The translations under genes and the position numbers were made by a program. Below the pieces are notes generated by a model that was not told where the DNA came from, did no database searches, and was given only the letters and a program-made list of their open reading frames with translations. Source: Oleispira sp963933055 (GTDB lineage Bacteria > Pseudomonadota > Gammaproteobacteria > Pseudomonadales > Oceanobacteraceae). Taken from it: a DNA stretch of 64,000 nucleotides. The stretch covers positions 13,210 to 77,209 of the forward strand of contig CAWVSY010000010.1 of assembly GCA_963933055.1 (NCBI GenBank), in the 5' to 3' direction. Below, one piece after another: positions 8,718 to 18,034 of the stretch. Position 1 is the first letter of the stretch. Each line of letters starts with the position of its first letter.

Positions 8718-8864
8718 AACGTTAGCATAGTCTCTTGATATACAGAGTTAAAAAGGAGCGGTGAAGTGGTCGTAATGATTATTTATCATCGCTATGTAAA
8801 GAGTTTAGTATAAATTTTCAGTGCAATTAAACGAAATTAAAATTGATTAGGTGAAGGAGAAAGC

Positions 8865-9551
8865 ATGAAGAATGTTGTTATTACAGGGGCTAATCGAGGG
8901 ATTGGTCTAGAGCTTGCGAAACATTACCGCAATTTAGATTATACCGTTATCGGTATTTGTCGAGAGTCTTCAGAAGAGCTTGATGATCTTGCCGATATGG
9001 TCATCAGTGATATTGATGTGCGTTCAGAAGATTCCATTGCCATGGTGGCTGAGGTTTTAGCACAAACGTTAATAAGCTCTGATTCTGGTCAGAAGATTGA
9101 TATCTTAATCAATAATGCCGGTATTTTTACCAATGAAACGCTTGAAGAGATGGATTTTGATAATATTCAGACTCAGATGGAAATCAATGCGATCGCGCCT
9201 TTGCGTATAACCCATGCTTTTCAAAGCATGCTGTGGGAAGACAGTAAGGTTGCGATGATTACCAGCCGTATGGGCTCTATTAGCGATAATGGTTCTGGTG
9301 CTTATTATGGTTACCGCGCGTCAAAGGCGGCATTAAATGCATTTTCTAAGTCTTTGGCAATTGATCTAAAACCCAAAGGTGTCGCTATCGCGTTATTGCA
9401 TCCTGGCTTTGTGCAGACGCGCATGGTTGGTTTCAATGGTGATATCACGCCAGCGCAGGCGGCGAGTGGTTTAGCTGAGCGTATTGAGGAACTCACGCTG
9501 GCTACCAGTGGTGGTTTTTGGCATTCCAATGGCGAAGCTTTGCCTTGGTAG
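8865..9551 (+). CDS. Short-chain dehydrogenase/reductase (C-factor-like)
   Basis: A 228-residue SDR with TGANRGIGLEL near residue 6, NNAGIF near 84, a Ser in ITSRMGS, and YRASKAALN as the catalytic Tyr/Lys. Short SDRs of this build, with FVQTRMVG after the active site, resemble the CsgA/C-factor group. The substrate is unknown. A GGAGAAAGC ribosome binding site precedes the ATG. It is transcribed alone and is closed by an inverted repeat. Confidence 0.85.
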   Translation: MKNVVITGANRGIGLELAKHYRNLDYTVIGICRESSEELDDLADMVISDIDVRSEDSIAMVAEVLAQTLISSDSGQKIDILINNAGIFTNETLEEMDFDNIQTQMEINAIAPLRITHAFQSMLWEDSKVAMITSRMGSISDNGSGAYYGYRASKAALNAFSKSLAIDLKPKGVAIALLHPGFVQTRMVGFNGDITPAQAASGLAERIEELTLATSGGFWHSNGEALPW

Positions 9552-9558
9552 TAGAAAT

Positions 9559-9599
9559 ATTCGATAGCAGGGCCGTCGATGAGTGCGCTGCTATCGAAT
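9559..9599. terminator. Inverted repeat between convergent genes
   Basis: Perfect 12-base arms ATTCGATAGCAG (9559-9570) and its complement (9588-9599) flank a 17-base loop. It is followed on the + strand by CTATTTATT. It sits between the convergent SDR and nnrS genes and probably terminates one or both. Confidence 0.65.
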
Positions 9600-9619
9600 C
9601 TATTTATTAGGCTAGATGA

Positions 9620-10816
9620 TTAGCCTGGGCGGCCATCAGGACGCGGTTTAATTAAAATAGGAAAGTAGTGAAATAGGAAGACGGTCATTGCCAAAATAAC
9701 CAGAATTAACGTCGCCAAGTAGCCGATTATTGACGGCTGAATAATGCGGATCAGCGTTGCGATTTGAAGTGCAATAAAGGCCAGTGCTATGCCTTTTAGC
9801 GCTAATATGGGACGCCCAGTATGACCTAAGCCGACCCTTGCCATCATACTGACAATCATGGTTAATAGCCCACCGAGGGTGATTGCATGCAGCCAAGGCA
9901 AAGGCTGCTCAATAATGAAACTTAATGATAATAAAACATAGCCAATAATGATCCATGCAAACGCACAATAAAGAGACCAAAGCATGGGCTCAGTAGATAC
10001 CCCTCGACGATAGAATAGGTACAAGCGGTAGCTTTGTGTGCCAGCGGCAATGAGTGCAATAAATGCGGTGATTACATGCAGCCAGAAATGCTGACCCAAT
10101 AGGGTTGTGGTTAAAAAACTGGGTATCAGCAACCAGCTTGCTAACATCGACGTTTTTAATAGTGTGCTAGGAATAATAGGCGGAGGTGTTTGCAGACGTG
10201 CCCGAGTGAAAAAGGGTAAGACTCTGCCTGATACCCACAGTGTCATAGCGGCCATCGCGAGCACAGAAGCTTGCATCAAGAGTGTTATGTATTGCGGTGC
10301 TAATACTAAAAGTGCATGAAAAAAGAATTGCATCAATGCGAAGACAATCATTAAACCGACAAAAGGCCAGTTGTGTCTCTGGCTGCCTTTACCGTTGTCT
10401 CTTTCTCCACCACGTAAGGTTTGAGCTAAACCCAGTGCGGCCAATAAGGGTGTAAGACCATCCAGTAGGGCTATGAGTACAACCGGTACCGTCGGCATAA
10501 ACCATGCGATTCGAGTCATTAGCCAGCTGGCAATTAATATTTTAATAAAGTTTGATGAAACCCCACTTTGACCTGCCCAGTTGCGTGACGCGGTCAATAA
10601 AAACCCAATCGCAATAGCCTGTACAAAACCAAAAATCATTTCATGGCTGTGCCAGTTAAACCAACCGCTGTAGGGTTGGTAGTGACCGATGATCGTTGGT
10701 AGTGCATTGGAGAGAACGAGCGCCCATAATATGAGCGCAACCGTGATAAAAATACTTGCGCCTAGGAAGAAAGGGCGAAAGGCAATTTGCCAAAGAGGCG
10801 AGTGAGAGTCGGGCAT
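9620..10816 (-). CDS. nnrS: NnrS family heme/copper membrane protein
   Basis: A 398-residue inner-membrane protein with about twelve hydrophobic segments. It begins with the family-typical AFRPFFLGA and carries the HEMIFGFVQAIAIGFLLTASRNW region with candidate heme/metal His residues, then HAITLGGLLTMIVSMMARVGLGHTGRP in the C-terminal half. NnrS proteins relieve nitric oxide stress on iron metabolism and are usually controlled by NO-responsive regulators. No nitrite or NO reductase gene is adjacent. A FNR/Dnr-like half-palindrome lies in the divergent upstream region (10901-10914). Confidence 0.92.
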   Translation of the reverse strand: MPDSHSPLWQIAFRPFFLGASIFITVALILWALVLSNALPTIIGHYQPYSGWFNWHSHEMIFGFVQAIAIGFLLTASRNWAGQSGVSSNFIKILIASWLMTRIAWFMPTVPVVLIALLDGLTPLLAALGLAQTLRGGERDNGKGSQRHNWPFVGLMIVFALMQFFFHALLVLAPQYITLLMQASVLAMAAMTLWVSGRVLPFFTRARLQTPPPIIPSTLLKTSMLASWLLIPSFLTTTLLGQHFWLHVITAFIALIAAGTQSYRLYLFYRRGVSTEPMLWSLYCAFAWIIIGYVLLSLSFIIEQPLPWLHAITLGGLLTMIVSMMARVGLGHTGRPILALKGIALAFIALQIATLIRIIQPSIIGYLATLILVILAMTVFLFHYFPILIKPRPDGRPG

Positions 10817-10900
10817 TATTTTTCCAGATTAATTACTGTCATTAATTGCTATGATAGATAAGCGCTGTGCATCACTATATACCAGTTTATTGCATGCTAA

Positions 10901-10914
10901 TTGATATATCGCAA
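10901..10914. promoter_or_regulatory. FNR/Dnr-like box upstream of nnrS
   Basis: TTGATATATCGCAA matches 9 of 10 defined bases of TTGAT-N4-ATCAA if one mismatch (C for A, then G for T nearby) is allowed; read strictly it is 8 of 10. It lies 85 bp upstream of the nnrS start and 26 bp upstream of the divergent gene. FNR-family control of nnrS is established in other bacteria; binding here is inferred. Confidence 0.35.
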
Positions 10915-10939
10915 TGGCAAATACCCTAAAGCAGATCTC

Positions 10940-11497
10940 ATGATAAAAGTATTTATGGCTAATCGGCCACCACTAGCAGAGTATCAGAATGTTGCAGAGA
11001 CCTGTGCGCTGAGCTTTGGTGAAATAGCACGAGTCACAGCAGAAACCGGCAATCATTGGCGTAAAGTTTTTAATGTGTATGCTAAATTCATCTATTCACT
11101 CGGGTTAGCGGCGGATAATCACGATGTCTTACGGTATAAAACTTGGCAGCAATATCGGGATAACAAACTATTGCAGGCGGATAGCCAGACTCAGCTTCAT
11201 TTCGATCATCAGGGTTTGTCTAGGGTATTGGCGAATACAGATGGGGGCGCGGTGCGAATTGTCATGGGAAAAGCCTTTGCCGAAAGGGTACTTAACAATA
11301 GCCAATTAACCTGGTTGGATACGCATTTTGCCATCAATGCCGAATTGGGCATTATTGTTTGTCCTTATTTTGATTATCGCCAGCTATCAAATGCGCGAAT
11401 TGAAATATTAGTGAGTCTTGTTATGTCACTTAACGACGCTGATGCTGGAGTAGATCCTATTATTAACCCCATTATGAATACGATCGACAATGATTAA
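10940..11497 (+). CDS. Uncharacterised 185-residue protein
   Basis: I do not recognise the family with certainty. The protein is soluble, about 185 residues, with an alpha-helical first half containing GNHWRKVFNVYAKFIY and a second half with TQLHFDHQGLSRVL, a patch ending KAFAERVL, and LIVCPYFDYRQLSNARIE. A start at 10940 gives MIKVFMANRPPL; a second ATG at 10955 is also possible and neither has a strong ribosome binding site. It is divergent from nnrS and overlaps the next gene by 8 bp, so the two form an operon. Confidence 0.65.
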   Translation: MIKVFMANRPPLAEYQNVAETCALSFGEIARVTAETGNHWRKVFNVYAKFIYSLGLAADNHDVLRYKTWQQYRDNKLLQADSQTQLHFDHQGLSRVLANTDGGAVRIVMGKAFAERVLNNSQLTWLDTHFAINAELGIIVCPYFDYRQLSNARIEILVSLVMSLNDADAGVDPIINPIMNTIDND

Positions 11498-12089
11498 ACT
11501 GCGTTGCCACCTTTTATGGTTATTACTTGTCTTTGGCGCCTTGCCTTTAACCAGTTATAGCGAGGTTATTCCTTTTGCGGATTTTTCCTTAGGCTTGAGT
11601 GTGCAAACGCTGGACAGCTCTTATGAAGATGATGAAGAGGATAATGATGATGGTACCGTGAGTTATGTCGCAAAAGCGGGCATCGGTTTGCAGCTATCGT
11701 CTTTTATGAGTGTGCAGACAAGTTTGTGGGGTTGGAGTAGTAATAATGATAAATCAAGGGACTCCTCGGACGATGATGATACCTCAAATCTCACTTTTGA
11801 AGGGCTGAGTGTTTCTTTAGAAGCGACCCTTCAGCTTCCTTTTTCTAATGAGCATTCTGATTTTCACAGTGGTCCTTATTATCGCTTCGCCAAGCAATGT
11901 TGGTCAGCGGTATTGTCTGGGCTAGTAAAGCCTTGGTCAGGTCGAGGCTGTAATGATTTACACGCCGTCGGGATAATATTCCCTTCTACTCATAGAACGC
12001 GAGCGGCATTTTATATTGAAGTCGTACAGACAGAATTTGATGAACTTCAGTCGGATGCTGTGCAAATAGGTGTTAAAGTGCCACTTTAA
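11490..12089 (+). CDS. Predicted outer-membrane or periplasmic beta-rich protein
   Basis: 199 residues with a Sec signal peptide (LLWLLLVFGALPLTSYS, cut near residue 24). Short amphipathic beta-strands follow, interrupted by acidic loops (YEDDEEDNDD and SSDDDDTS) typical of small outer-membrane barrels. It ends with a strand and hydrophobic C terminus (IGVKVPL). Two Cys in the last third (AKQCWSAV, GRGCNDL) could form a disulfide. The function is unknown. Translation is coupled to the preceding gene by an 8 bp overlap. Confidence 0.65.
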   Translation: MIKLRCHLLWLLLVFGALPLTSYSEVIPFADFSLGLSVQTLDSSYEDDEEDNDDGTVSYVAKAGIGLQLSSFMSVQTSLWGWSSNNDKSRDSSDDDDTSNLTFEGLSVSLEATLQLPFSNEHSDFHSGPYYRFAKQCWSAVLSGLVKPWSGRGCNDLHAVGIIFPSTHRTRAAFYIEVVQTEFDELQSDAVQIGVKVPL

Positions 12090-12221
12090 GCAAAAATAAT
12101 GCAGGTAATAGCTTTGAATGCTGTCTTATGTGTATGATTATTAGGACTTTTTTTTGCTTTTAGTTAAAATGCACGAAAGAAATACACTCTATCAATGACT
12201 TTAAATTGAGCACTTTATTCT

Positions 12222-13709
12222 ATGTCTTCACCAAGCGAAGCTGAAATCATTCAGCCGTCTAAACAAATCCCCTTGTGGCTAGCGTTATTTCCAGTTGCAC
12301 TTTTAGTGATAATGCTCGGCGGATCTGTTTATTATTTTTCAGATAATTCATCTTATGGTGGAAACCAAATTGCATTATTAATTGCCGCGGCAGTCGCGGC
12401 GGCAATTGGTGTTCGTCTGGGGCATAAATGGATTGATATTGAGCAGGGCATTATTTCAGGTATTGCCAATGCCATGATTGCCGTGCTCATTTTGCTGGTG
12501 GTAGGCTCCTTGATTGGTAGCTGGATGTTGGCGGGTACGGTTCAGAGTCTTATTTATTATGGACTTTTGTTAATCAGTGCTGAGTGGTTTTATGCGGCGA
12601 CGTGCTTGGTGTGCGGTATTGCTGCTATGAGTATTGGCAGTTCATGGACGGTTGCTGGTACCTTGGGTGTTGCTTTCATGGGAATGGCCATGGCGATGCA
12701 ACTGGATCCAGCGATTACTGCTGGGGCGGTTATTTCTGGAGCTTATTTTGGTGATAAATTGTCGCCGTTATCAGATACAACAAATCTAGCATCTGCTGTT
12801 ACAGGCACACCTTTGTTTGTGCATATTCAGAACTTGCTATGGACGACTGTGCCTAGCTTTGTGATTGCGTTGACGATCTTTTTCTTTTTAGGCAGTGAGT
12901 CGACTCTTGAATCTGAGCAGTCAATCCGTGAAACCATGCAAGGACTGGATGCTAACTTCAATATCGGTTTGTACTTATTGATTCCCGTTATCTTTGTATT
13001 CGGTATGGCTTGGATGCAAATTCCAGCATTACCAACAATCTTTGCTGGTGCGTTAATAGGCGGTTTGTTCGCGGTATTGTTTCAGCCAGAGGCGATTGGT
13101 CGTTTTGCCGTTGACTCGGGTTTCGCAGAAGGTATTTCAGTTGCGGAACAAAATTTACTAGCAGTTTGGAAGGTTTTGTTTGATGGCTACAGCACAAATA
13201 CAGGCCAAGATGCACTGGACAGTTTGTTATCGCGTGGTGGCATGAGCAGCATGCTCAATACTGTTTGGCTAATTCTATGTGCGATGGCATTTGGATCTGT
13301 GATGGAGCAAGTAGGTTTGTTGGATCGTATTATTAAGGCAATTTTGAGTTCTGTGGAATCGACTACGGGGTTGATCGTGACAACGGTATTTACCTGTATT
13401 GGCGCAAATGTCATGACTGCAGATCAGTACATTGCCATCGTACTTCCAGGTCGTATGTATAAGCTTGAATATGAAAAACGTGGACTAGCGTCGCAAAACT
13501 TATCAAGAACACTCGAAGATGCTGCTACGATGACCTCTCCTTTAATTCCGTGGAATACTTGTGGTGCCTATATGGCGGGTACTTTGGGTGTTGCTACCTT
13601 ATCTTACCTGCCTTATGCCTTCTTTAACTTGCTAGGCCCGATCTTGTGCATTGCTTTTGCCGTAACGCATTTCCGCATTATTCCTCTTGAAAAAACTCAA
13701 GAAGCTTAA
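12222..13709 (+). CDS. nhaC: NhaC family Na+/H+ antiporter
   Basis: A 495-residue inner-membrane protein with about twelve transmembrane segments and the NhaC-typical stretch GAYFGDKLSPLSDTTNLASA near residue 170, followed by a second conserved region TGLIVTTVFTCIGANVMTADQY. NhaC proteins exchange Na+ for H+, which suits a marine cell. The second half keeps DAATMTSPLIPWNTCGAYMAGTLG, characteristic of the family. The gene seems monocistronic, with an AT-rich leader of about 130 bp. Confidence 0.9.
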   Translation: MSSPSEAEIIQPSKQIPLWLALFPVALLVIMLGGSVYYFSDNSSYGGNQIALLIAAAVAAAIGVRLGHKWIDIEQGIISGIANAMIAVLILLVVGSLIGSWMLAGTVQSLIYYGLLLISAEWFYAATCLVCGIAAMSIGSSWTVAGTLGVAFMGMAMAMQLDPAITAGAVISGAYFGDKLSPLSDTTNLASAVTGTPLFVHIQNLLWTTVPSFVIALTIFFFLGSESTLESEQSIRETMQGLDANFNIGLYLLIPVIFVFGMAWMQIPALPTIFAGALIGGLFAVLFQPEAIGRFAVDSGFAEGISVAEQNLLAVWKVLFDGYSTNTGQDALDSLLSRGGMSSMLNTVWLILCAMAFGSVMEQVGLLDRIIKAILSSVESTTGLIVTTVFTCIGANVMTADQYIAIVLPGRMYKLEYEKRGLASQNLSRTLEDAATMTSPLIPWNTCGAYMAGTLGVATLSYLPYAFFNLLGPILCIAFAVTHFRIIPLEKTQEA

Positions 13710-13761
13710 GTCAATCTTTACATCGCTTGACCCAGTGTTTGCAGCAAGTGCCTAGCGCTTC

Positions 13762-13770
13762 TGTTAAAAT
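13762..13770 (+). promoter_or_regulatory. Predicted extended -10 of the FKBP gene
   Basis: TGT-TAAAAT (13762-13770) forms an extended -10 located 33 bp before the ATG at 13803. No good -35 is seen at normal spacing. Confidence 0.4.
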
Positions 13771-13802
13771 CCTCTGTAATTAACATTGCAGGGGATTTTT
13801 TT

Positions 13803-14285
13803 ATGACGATGACTTTTTTATATGCCGTAATAGGTTTGTTGCTGGCGTATGCTTTATATCGTGCGGTGAGTGGAACCAGTGGTTCAAGTGTGGCTGGTAA
13901 TATAGAGCAAGGCGATGCATTTCTGGCAGAAAACAGATCAAAAGACGGTATTCATGAAACCGATTCAGGTTTGCAATACCAGCTTCTTGAAGAGGGAACT
14001 GGCACGGTTCATCCTGGTCCAAAAACAAAGGTATTGGCACATTATCATGGTACGTTAATCGATGGTACGGTATTTGATAGCTCGGTTGAGCGTGGCCAGC
14101 CTTTGAGCTTTGGTCTTAATCAGGTTATTCGCGGTTGGACAGAAGGTCTGCAGCTAATGGTTGAAGGGCAAAAGATGCGCTTATTTATTCCAAGTAAATT
14201 AGCTTATGGTAGTCGACCTGCAGGCAGTATTCCGGGTGGCTCAGTATTAATTTTTGATGTTGAACTGGTTGCCATTCAATCATAA
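13803..14285 (+). CDS. Membrane-anchored FKBP-type peptidyl-prolyl isomerase
   Basis: 160 residues. A single N-terminal hydrophobic segment (FLYAVIGLLLAYALY) acts as anchor or uncleaved signal, followed by a short linker and one FKBP domain. The domain shows VLAHYHGTLIDGTVFDSS, PLSFGLNQVIRGWTEGLQLM and IPSKLAYGSRPAG, which carry the usual active-site aromatic residues. It should catalyse proline isomerisation in folding proteins, probably on the periplasmic face. It resembles the C-terminal domain of Mip/FklB but lacks their dimerisation domain. AGGGGA precedes the ATG. Confidence 0.9.
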   Translation: MTMTFLYAVIGLLLAYALYRAVSGTSGSSVAGNIEQGDAFLAENRSKDGIHETDSGLQYQLLEEGTGTVHPGPKTKVLAHYHGTLIDGTVFDSSVERGQPLSFGLNQVIRGWTEGLQLMVEGQKMRLFIPSKLAYGSRPAGSIPGGSVLIFDVELVAIQS

Positions 14286-14391
14286 GAAACATCCCGCTAC
14301 TTGAAATTAGTAGTGGCACCCTTATTATTTAACGAATAGTATCTAACTAACAATTAATTAAGTATTTGTACATTAATCAATGGAGAGACAA

Positions 14392-15075
14392 ATGGAACAT
14401 GCAAACATAGGCACGGCGCAACATGCGGTCAGTGCTGATACACAAAAAGTATTACGAAATACTTACATGCTATTAGGCATGACATTGGCATTCAGTGCAG
14501 TCACGGCTGGCATTTCAATGTCTATGAACTTGGGTCATGGTATTGCCATGATTATGTCTTTGGCTGCACTTGCTATTGTTTGGGTTGTGCTTCCGCGTAC
14601 TGCCAATACCGCAATGGGACTTCCCGTTGTATTTTTATTCACTGGTCTTTTAGGTGCGGCGCTTGGGCCAATGCTTAACCGTTATCTTGCAATGCCTAAC
14701 GGCGCAGAAATGGTCATGCAGGCGTTGGGTGGCACCGCGGTGATTTTCTTCTCGCTGTCTGCTTACGTACTAACCACTAAGAAAGATTTTTCTTTCATGG
14801 GCGGTTTCTTATTTGCAGGTTTGATGGTAGTTATTGTAGGCGCTATTGGTGCCATGGTTGCTTCTTACTTCTTTGGTGTTGATGTTTCTTTATTCTCACT
14901 GGCGTTGTCAGGTGCCATTGTATTGCTTATGTCGGGTCTGATTTTGTTTGATACTAGCCGTATTATTAACGGTGGCGAAACAAACTACATCATGGCAACG
15001 GTAGGCTTGTACTTAAACCTATACAACTTGTTTACTGCGTTACTTCACATTATTGGCGCTACTAGCGACGATTAA
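14392..15075 (+). CDS. Bax inhibitor-1/YccA family membrane protein
   Basis: 227 residues with seven hydrophobic segments and the BI-1 pattern: NTYMLLGMTLAFSAVTAG at segment 1 and a C-terminal segment ending LYLNLYNLFTALLHI. YccA of E. coli belongs here and modulates the FtsH membrane protease; many members act as Ca2+ leak channels. The start at 14392 is chosen because GGAGAG lies 4 bases upstream; an ATG at 14380 is in frame but would place that site inside the gene. Transcribed alone and closed by a long hairpin. Confidence 0.9.
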   Translation: MEHANIGTAQHAVSADTQKVLRNTYMLLGMTLAFSAVTAGISMSMNLGHGIAMIMSLAALAIVWVVLPRTANTAMGLPVVFLFTGLLGAALGPMLNRYLAMPNGAEMVMQALGGTAVIFFSLSAYVLTTKKDFSFMGGFLFAGLMVVIVGAIGAMVASYFFGVDVSLFSLALSGAIVLLMSGLILFDTSRIINGGETNYIMATVGLYLNLYNLFTALLHIIGATSDD

Positions 15076-15093
15076 TAGCGTCCTTAGATAATG

Positions 15094-15133
15094 TGGCCAT
15101 AGAAAGAAGGGGGGCTCCCTCTTCCTATGGCCA
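15094..15133 (+). terminator. Hairpin after the YccA-like gene
   Basis: Arms TGGCCATAG (15094-15102) and CTATGGCCA (15125-15133) are perfect, and the purine/pyrimidine tracts between them (AAGAAGG / CTCCCTCTT) can extend the stem. A weak T-rich stretch follows. Confidence 0.6.
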
Positions 15134-15190
15134 GTTCTATTTCAATGCCTGCTTCATTCGCTATAAAGAAAAAGCTCGTTAAAGCAAAAC

Positions 15191-15244
15191 CTTTCATTTA
15201 AAAAATCTCTTTATTTAAAACAACCCCCTTTATTTAAAACAACC
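15191..15244 (+). repeat. Three tandem 17-19 bp AT-rich repeats
   Basis: CTTTATTTAAAACAACC occurs exactly at 15209-15225 and 15228-15244, and a degenerate copy starts at 15191. The array lies just upstream of the HEPN-like gene, so it could be a regulator site or a replication-slippage product. Confidence 0.7.
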
Positions 15245-15302
15245 TCTGGCATTTTTTCCTCAAACATTGAATGATGAGGTAATAATAATTAAGAGCTTGA
15301 AT

Positions 15303-16049
15303 ATGAGTCCAGATACTTTCTCAGAGCAATCCTCCTTAGATCAGCCAGTAGGCATTGAACTTTTAAGTGCTCAGCTTTTAAGTGAGCGCTATCAAACCTT
15401 AAAGCAAGTATTACGCAGCCATAAAGACGATTTTAGCCAAGTCCACAGTACTCGCATGCACCGTTCTTTAAGTTGGCTGAAAGCGGCCGCTGAACAGATT
15501 GCGGATGACAATCTTGATCAAGCCTTTATCAATTTATGGATAAGTTTTAGCGCCTGCTTCTATATTGAGGGTGAAGAGCCGATCGGCCCTTTTATTGAAA
15601 AAATTGTCATTTTAGATGAACACCAAAAAATCTATGATTGTCTGTGGCATGAATATTCCGGTTCGGTAAAAGCATTAATAAAAAACCCCTACGTATTTGC
15701 TGAATTCTGGCAAGCGCAACGTGCGCAATTACAGCAGAAGGCGAATGGCCAGGTTGGTATGGCTGAGGCCGCGTGGCGCCGCAGTTTTGATCAGTCGTCT
15801 GTTGAGGCGCTCAACTATTTGAGTCGTAAAAAAGTCGCGCCTTTATTTTCAATTGTTTTGGATCGTTTATACGTTTTACGTAATCAGGTTTTACAAGGTG
15901 GGGCGACCTATCAAAGTCGAGTAAATCGTGAGCAGGTAAGCGATGGGGTGAATTTATTGGCCAGTATTATGCCGATAATTATTGGCATTATGCTTGATGG
16001 TGCAGATCAAGATTGGGGTGAAATAGCCTATCCTGTGATTACAAAATAG
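15303..16049 (+). CDS. HEPN-like domain protein
   Basis: 248 all-alpha residues without signal or membrane segment. The segment FSIVLDRLYVLRNQVLQGGATY near residue 200 resembles the conserved RN..(L/V)(V/F)HGG motif of HEPN proteins, which are found in RNases, toxins and nucleotidyltransferase partners. Here the usual His is Gln, so RNase activity by the R-x4-6-H mechanism is doubtful. The start at 15303 (weak AAGAG site) is preferred over an upstream TTG at 15267. No MNT-type nucleotidyltransferase or antitoxin gene is adjacent. A housekeeping or degenerate HEPN role is possible. Confidence 0.55.
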   Translation: MSPDTFSEQSSLDQPVGIELLSAQLLSERYQTLKQVLRSHKDDFSQVHSTRMHRSLSWLKAAAEQIADDNLDQAFINLWISFSACFYIEGEEPIGPFIEKIVILDEHQKIYDCLWHEYSGSVKALIKNPYVFAEFWQAQRAQLQQKANGQVGMAEAAWRRSFDQSSVEALNYLSRKKVAPLFSIVLDRLYVLRNQVLQGGATYQSRVNREQVSDGVNLLASIMPIIIGIMLDGADQDWGEIAYPVITK

Positions 16050-16078
16050 GCTGTTTGCACAACTTCTCGTAAAAGTAG

Positions 16079-17827
16079 CTACATGCGTTCTAGCGTTGTG
16101 ATGCCTAGTAAGTTCAAACCTTGCTTGATTGTTTTACCGGATAATGCAGCTAAGCATAAACGACTTTGTTTTTGCTCTTCCGTTTCTGCCGAAAGAATAG
16201 GGCAGTTTTCATAGAAGCTCGAGAATAAGCCTGCTACTTCATAGATATAACTACAAAGTGTGTGTGGCTGACCTTTTTTAGCTAAGCGTTCTAAGATTTC
16301 AGGGAATTGCATTAACTTGTTAGCCAGATCTTTTTCAGGCTCGGCGTCTAATTTTATGTCACCTGAGATGGTATTCATATCTAGACCGGCTTTATCAAAA
16401 ATGCTGGCAACACGGGTATAAGCGTACATTAAATACGGTGCGGTATTACCTTCAAAGCTCAGCATTTGCTCAAAGTTGAAAATGTAATCACGAGCACGGT
16501 CTTTAGAAAGATCGGCGTATTTAACCGCTGCGATTCCTACCGCTTTACCAATCTTCTCTAATTCTTCCTCGCCCATGTCAGGATTTTTGCTGCGAACTAA
16601 TGCAATAGCACGCTCTTCTGCTTCATCTAACAGGTCAACCAATTTAACGGTGCCACCACTACGCGTCTTAAACGGTTTGCCATCTGCGCCGTTCATGGTG
16701 CCAAAGCCTAGGTGCTCAAGGCGGGTTTGCTCGCTAGCAAAACCGGCTTTGTGTGCCAGAGCAAATACTTGGTTGAAGTGCAGGGCTTGGCGTTGGTCAA
16801 CAAAATACAAAACACGGTCGGCTTTTAATTCTTGTGCGCGATAACGTATAGCGGCTAAATCGCTGGTAGCGTATAAGAAACCGCCGCCGGATTTTTGAAC
16901 AATAATGGGCAGTGGCTCGCCTTCTTTGTTTTTGAACTCATCTAAGAAAACACACTGAGCGCCATTACTTTCGGTCAATAGCTTTGCTTCGGTCAATTTA
17001 TCAACGATGGATTGAAGGTCTTTGTTGTAAGCGCTTTCGCCACGCACATCGGCGGCGGTTAAGCTTACGCCAAGACGCTTATAGAGGGCTAAGCAATGCT
17101 CTAGAGAAATGCTATTGAACTCAGTCCAAAGCTTGTTGCAGTATTCGTCACCGGATTGAAGTGCAACAACCAGCTCGCGAGCACGGGTAGCAAACTCTTC
17201 AGACTCATCAAAACGTTGTTTTGAGGCACGGTAGAAACCTTCTAGATCGGCTAAATCTAACGACTCGCCGTTATTCTGCTGCTCTTCCATATACGCCAGC
17301 AACATACCAAATTGAGTACCCCAGTCGCCAACGTGATTCTGACGAATAACCTTGTGGCCTTGGAATTCTAAAGCACGCACAACCGCATCGCCGATGATGC
17401 TTGAACGAAGGTGACCTACGTGCATTTCTTTAGCAAGGTTGGGGGAGCTGTAATCGACAACAATGGTTTGAATGTCGTTATCAGTGGCTTTTTTGATGCC
17501 CAAATCTGGTGCGCTTAATGCTTTGCTCACTTGTTGTTCTAACCATGAATCATTAACAAAAAAGTTAATGAAACCAGGGCCCGCAATTTGAGTATCAGAA
17601 ATACGTGGATCTTGTGGTAGTGCCGCCGTGATCTTTTCAGCAAGTTCTCTTGGGTTCATTCCTGCTGGTTTAGCCAGCATCATCGCAATATTACACGCGA
17701 AGTCGCCGTGGCTTTTGTCTTTGGTATTTTGAAGATTGATGCGCGGGCTTATGTCCTCAGCAAGAATACCTTGTTGCTTAAGGGTTTCTAAGGTTTGTAA
17801 TAATAATGCTTCGACAACCGATTTCAT
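16079..17827 (-). CDS. argS: Arginyl-tRNA synthetase
   Basis: A full-length class I ArgRS (582 residues). It has an N-terminal Add1 domain, the HIGH-type motif (HVGHLRSS near residue 130), catalytic-core motifs FYRASKQRFDE and GGGFLYATSDLAAIRYR, and the DALR anticodon-binding domain with MYAYTRVASI. The C terminus LERM is the family norm. It charges tRNA-Arg in the cytoplasm. An AAAGGTAG site precedes the ATG. It is divergent from a small coiled-coil gene. Confidence 0.97.
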   Translation of the reverse strand: MKSVVEALLLQTLETLKQQGILAEDISPRINLQNTKDKSHGDFACNIAMMLAKPAGMNPRELAEKITAALPQDPRISDTQIAGPGFINFFVNDSWLEQQVSKALSAPDLGIKKATDNDIQTIVVDYSSPNLAKEMHVGHLRSSIIGDAVVRALEFQGHKVIRQNHVGDWGTQFGMLLAYMEEQQNNGESLDLADLEGFYRASKQRFDESEEFATRARELVVALQSGDEYCNKLWTEFNSISLEHCLALYKRLGVSLTAADVRGESAYNKDLQSIVDKLTEAKLLTESNGAQCVFLDEFKNKEGEPLPIIVQKSGGGFLYATSDLAAIRYRAQELKADRVLYFVDQRQALHFNQVFALAHKAGFASEQTRLEHLGFGTMNGADGKPFKTRSGGTVKLVDLLDEAEERAIALVRSKNPDMGEEELEKIGKAVGIAAVKYADLSKDRARDYIFNFEQMLSFEGNTAPYLMYAYTRVASIFDKAGLDMNTISGDIKLDAEPEKDLANKLMQFPEILERLAKKGQPHTLCSYIYEVAGLFSSFYENCPILSAETEEQKQSRLCLAALSGKTIKQGLNLLGITTLERM

Positions 17828-18034
17828 GCTGCTACCTTTCTATGGCTCACCAGAGCCCGCTGTAAATTTTAGGGGCAGATTTTACGCGATACTCATCAAC
17901 TTGTCTTGGCTTGTACTTATATTAAGGTGAGTAATTTTAATGGCTCATTTGATCCTATACAGAGAATCAATAATCTTGTCATACTTATTTGGTGCTTGGA
18001 TGTTAAATGTATGGATGTTTTATCGGAGGGAGCA

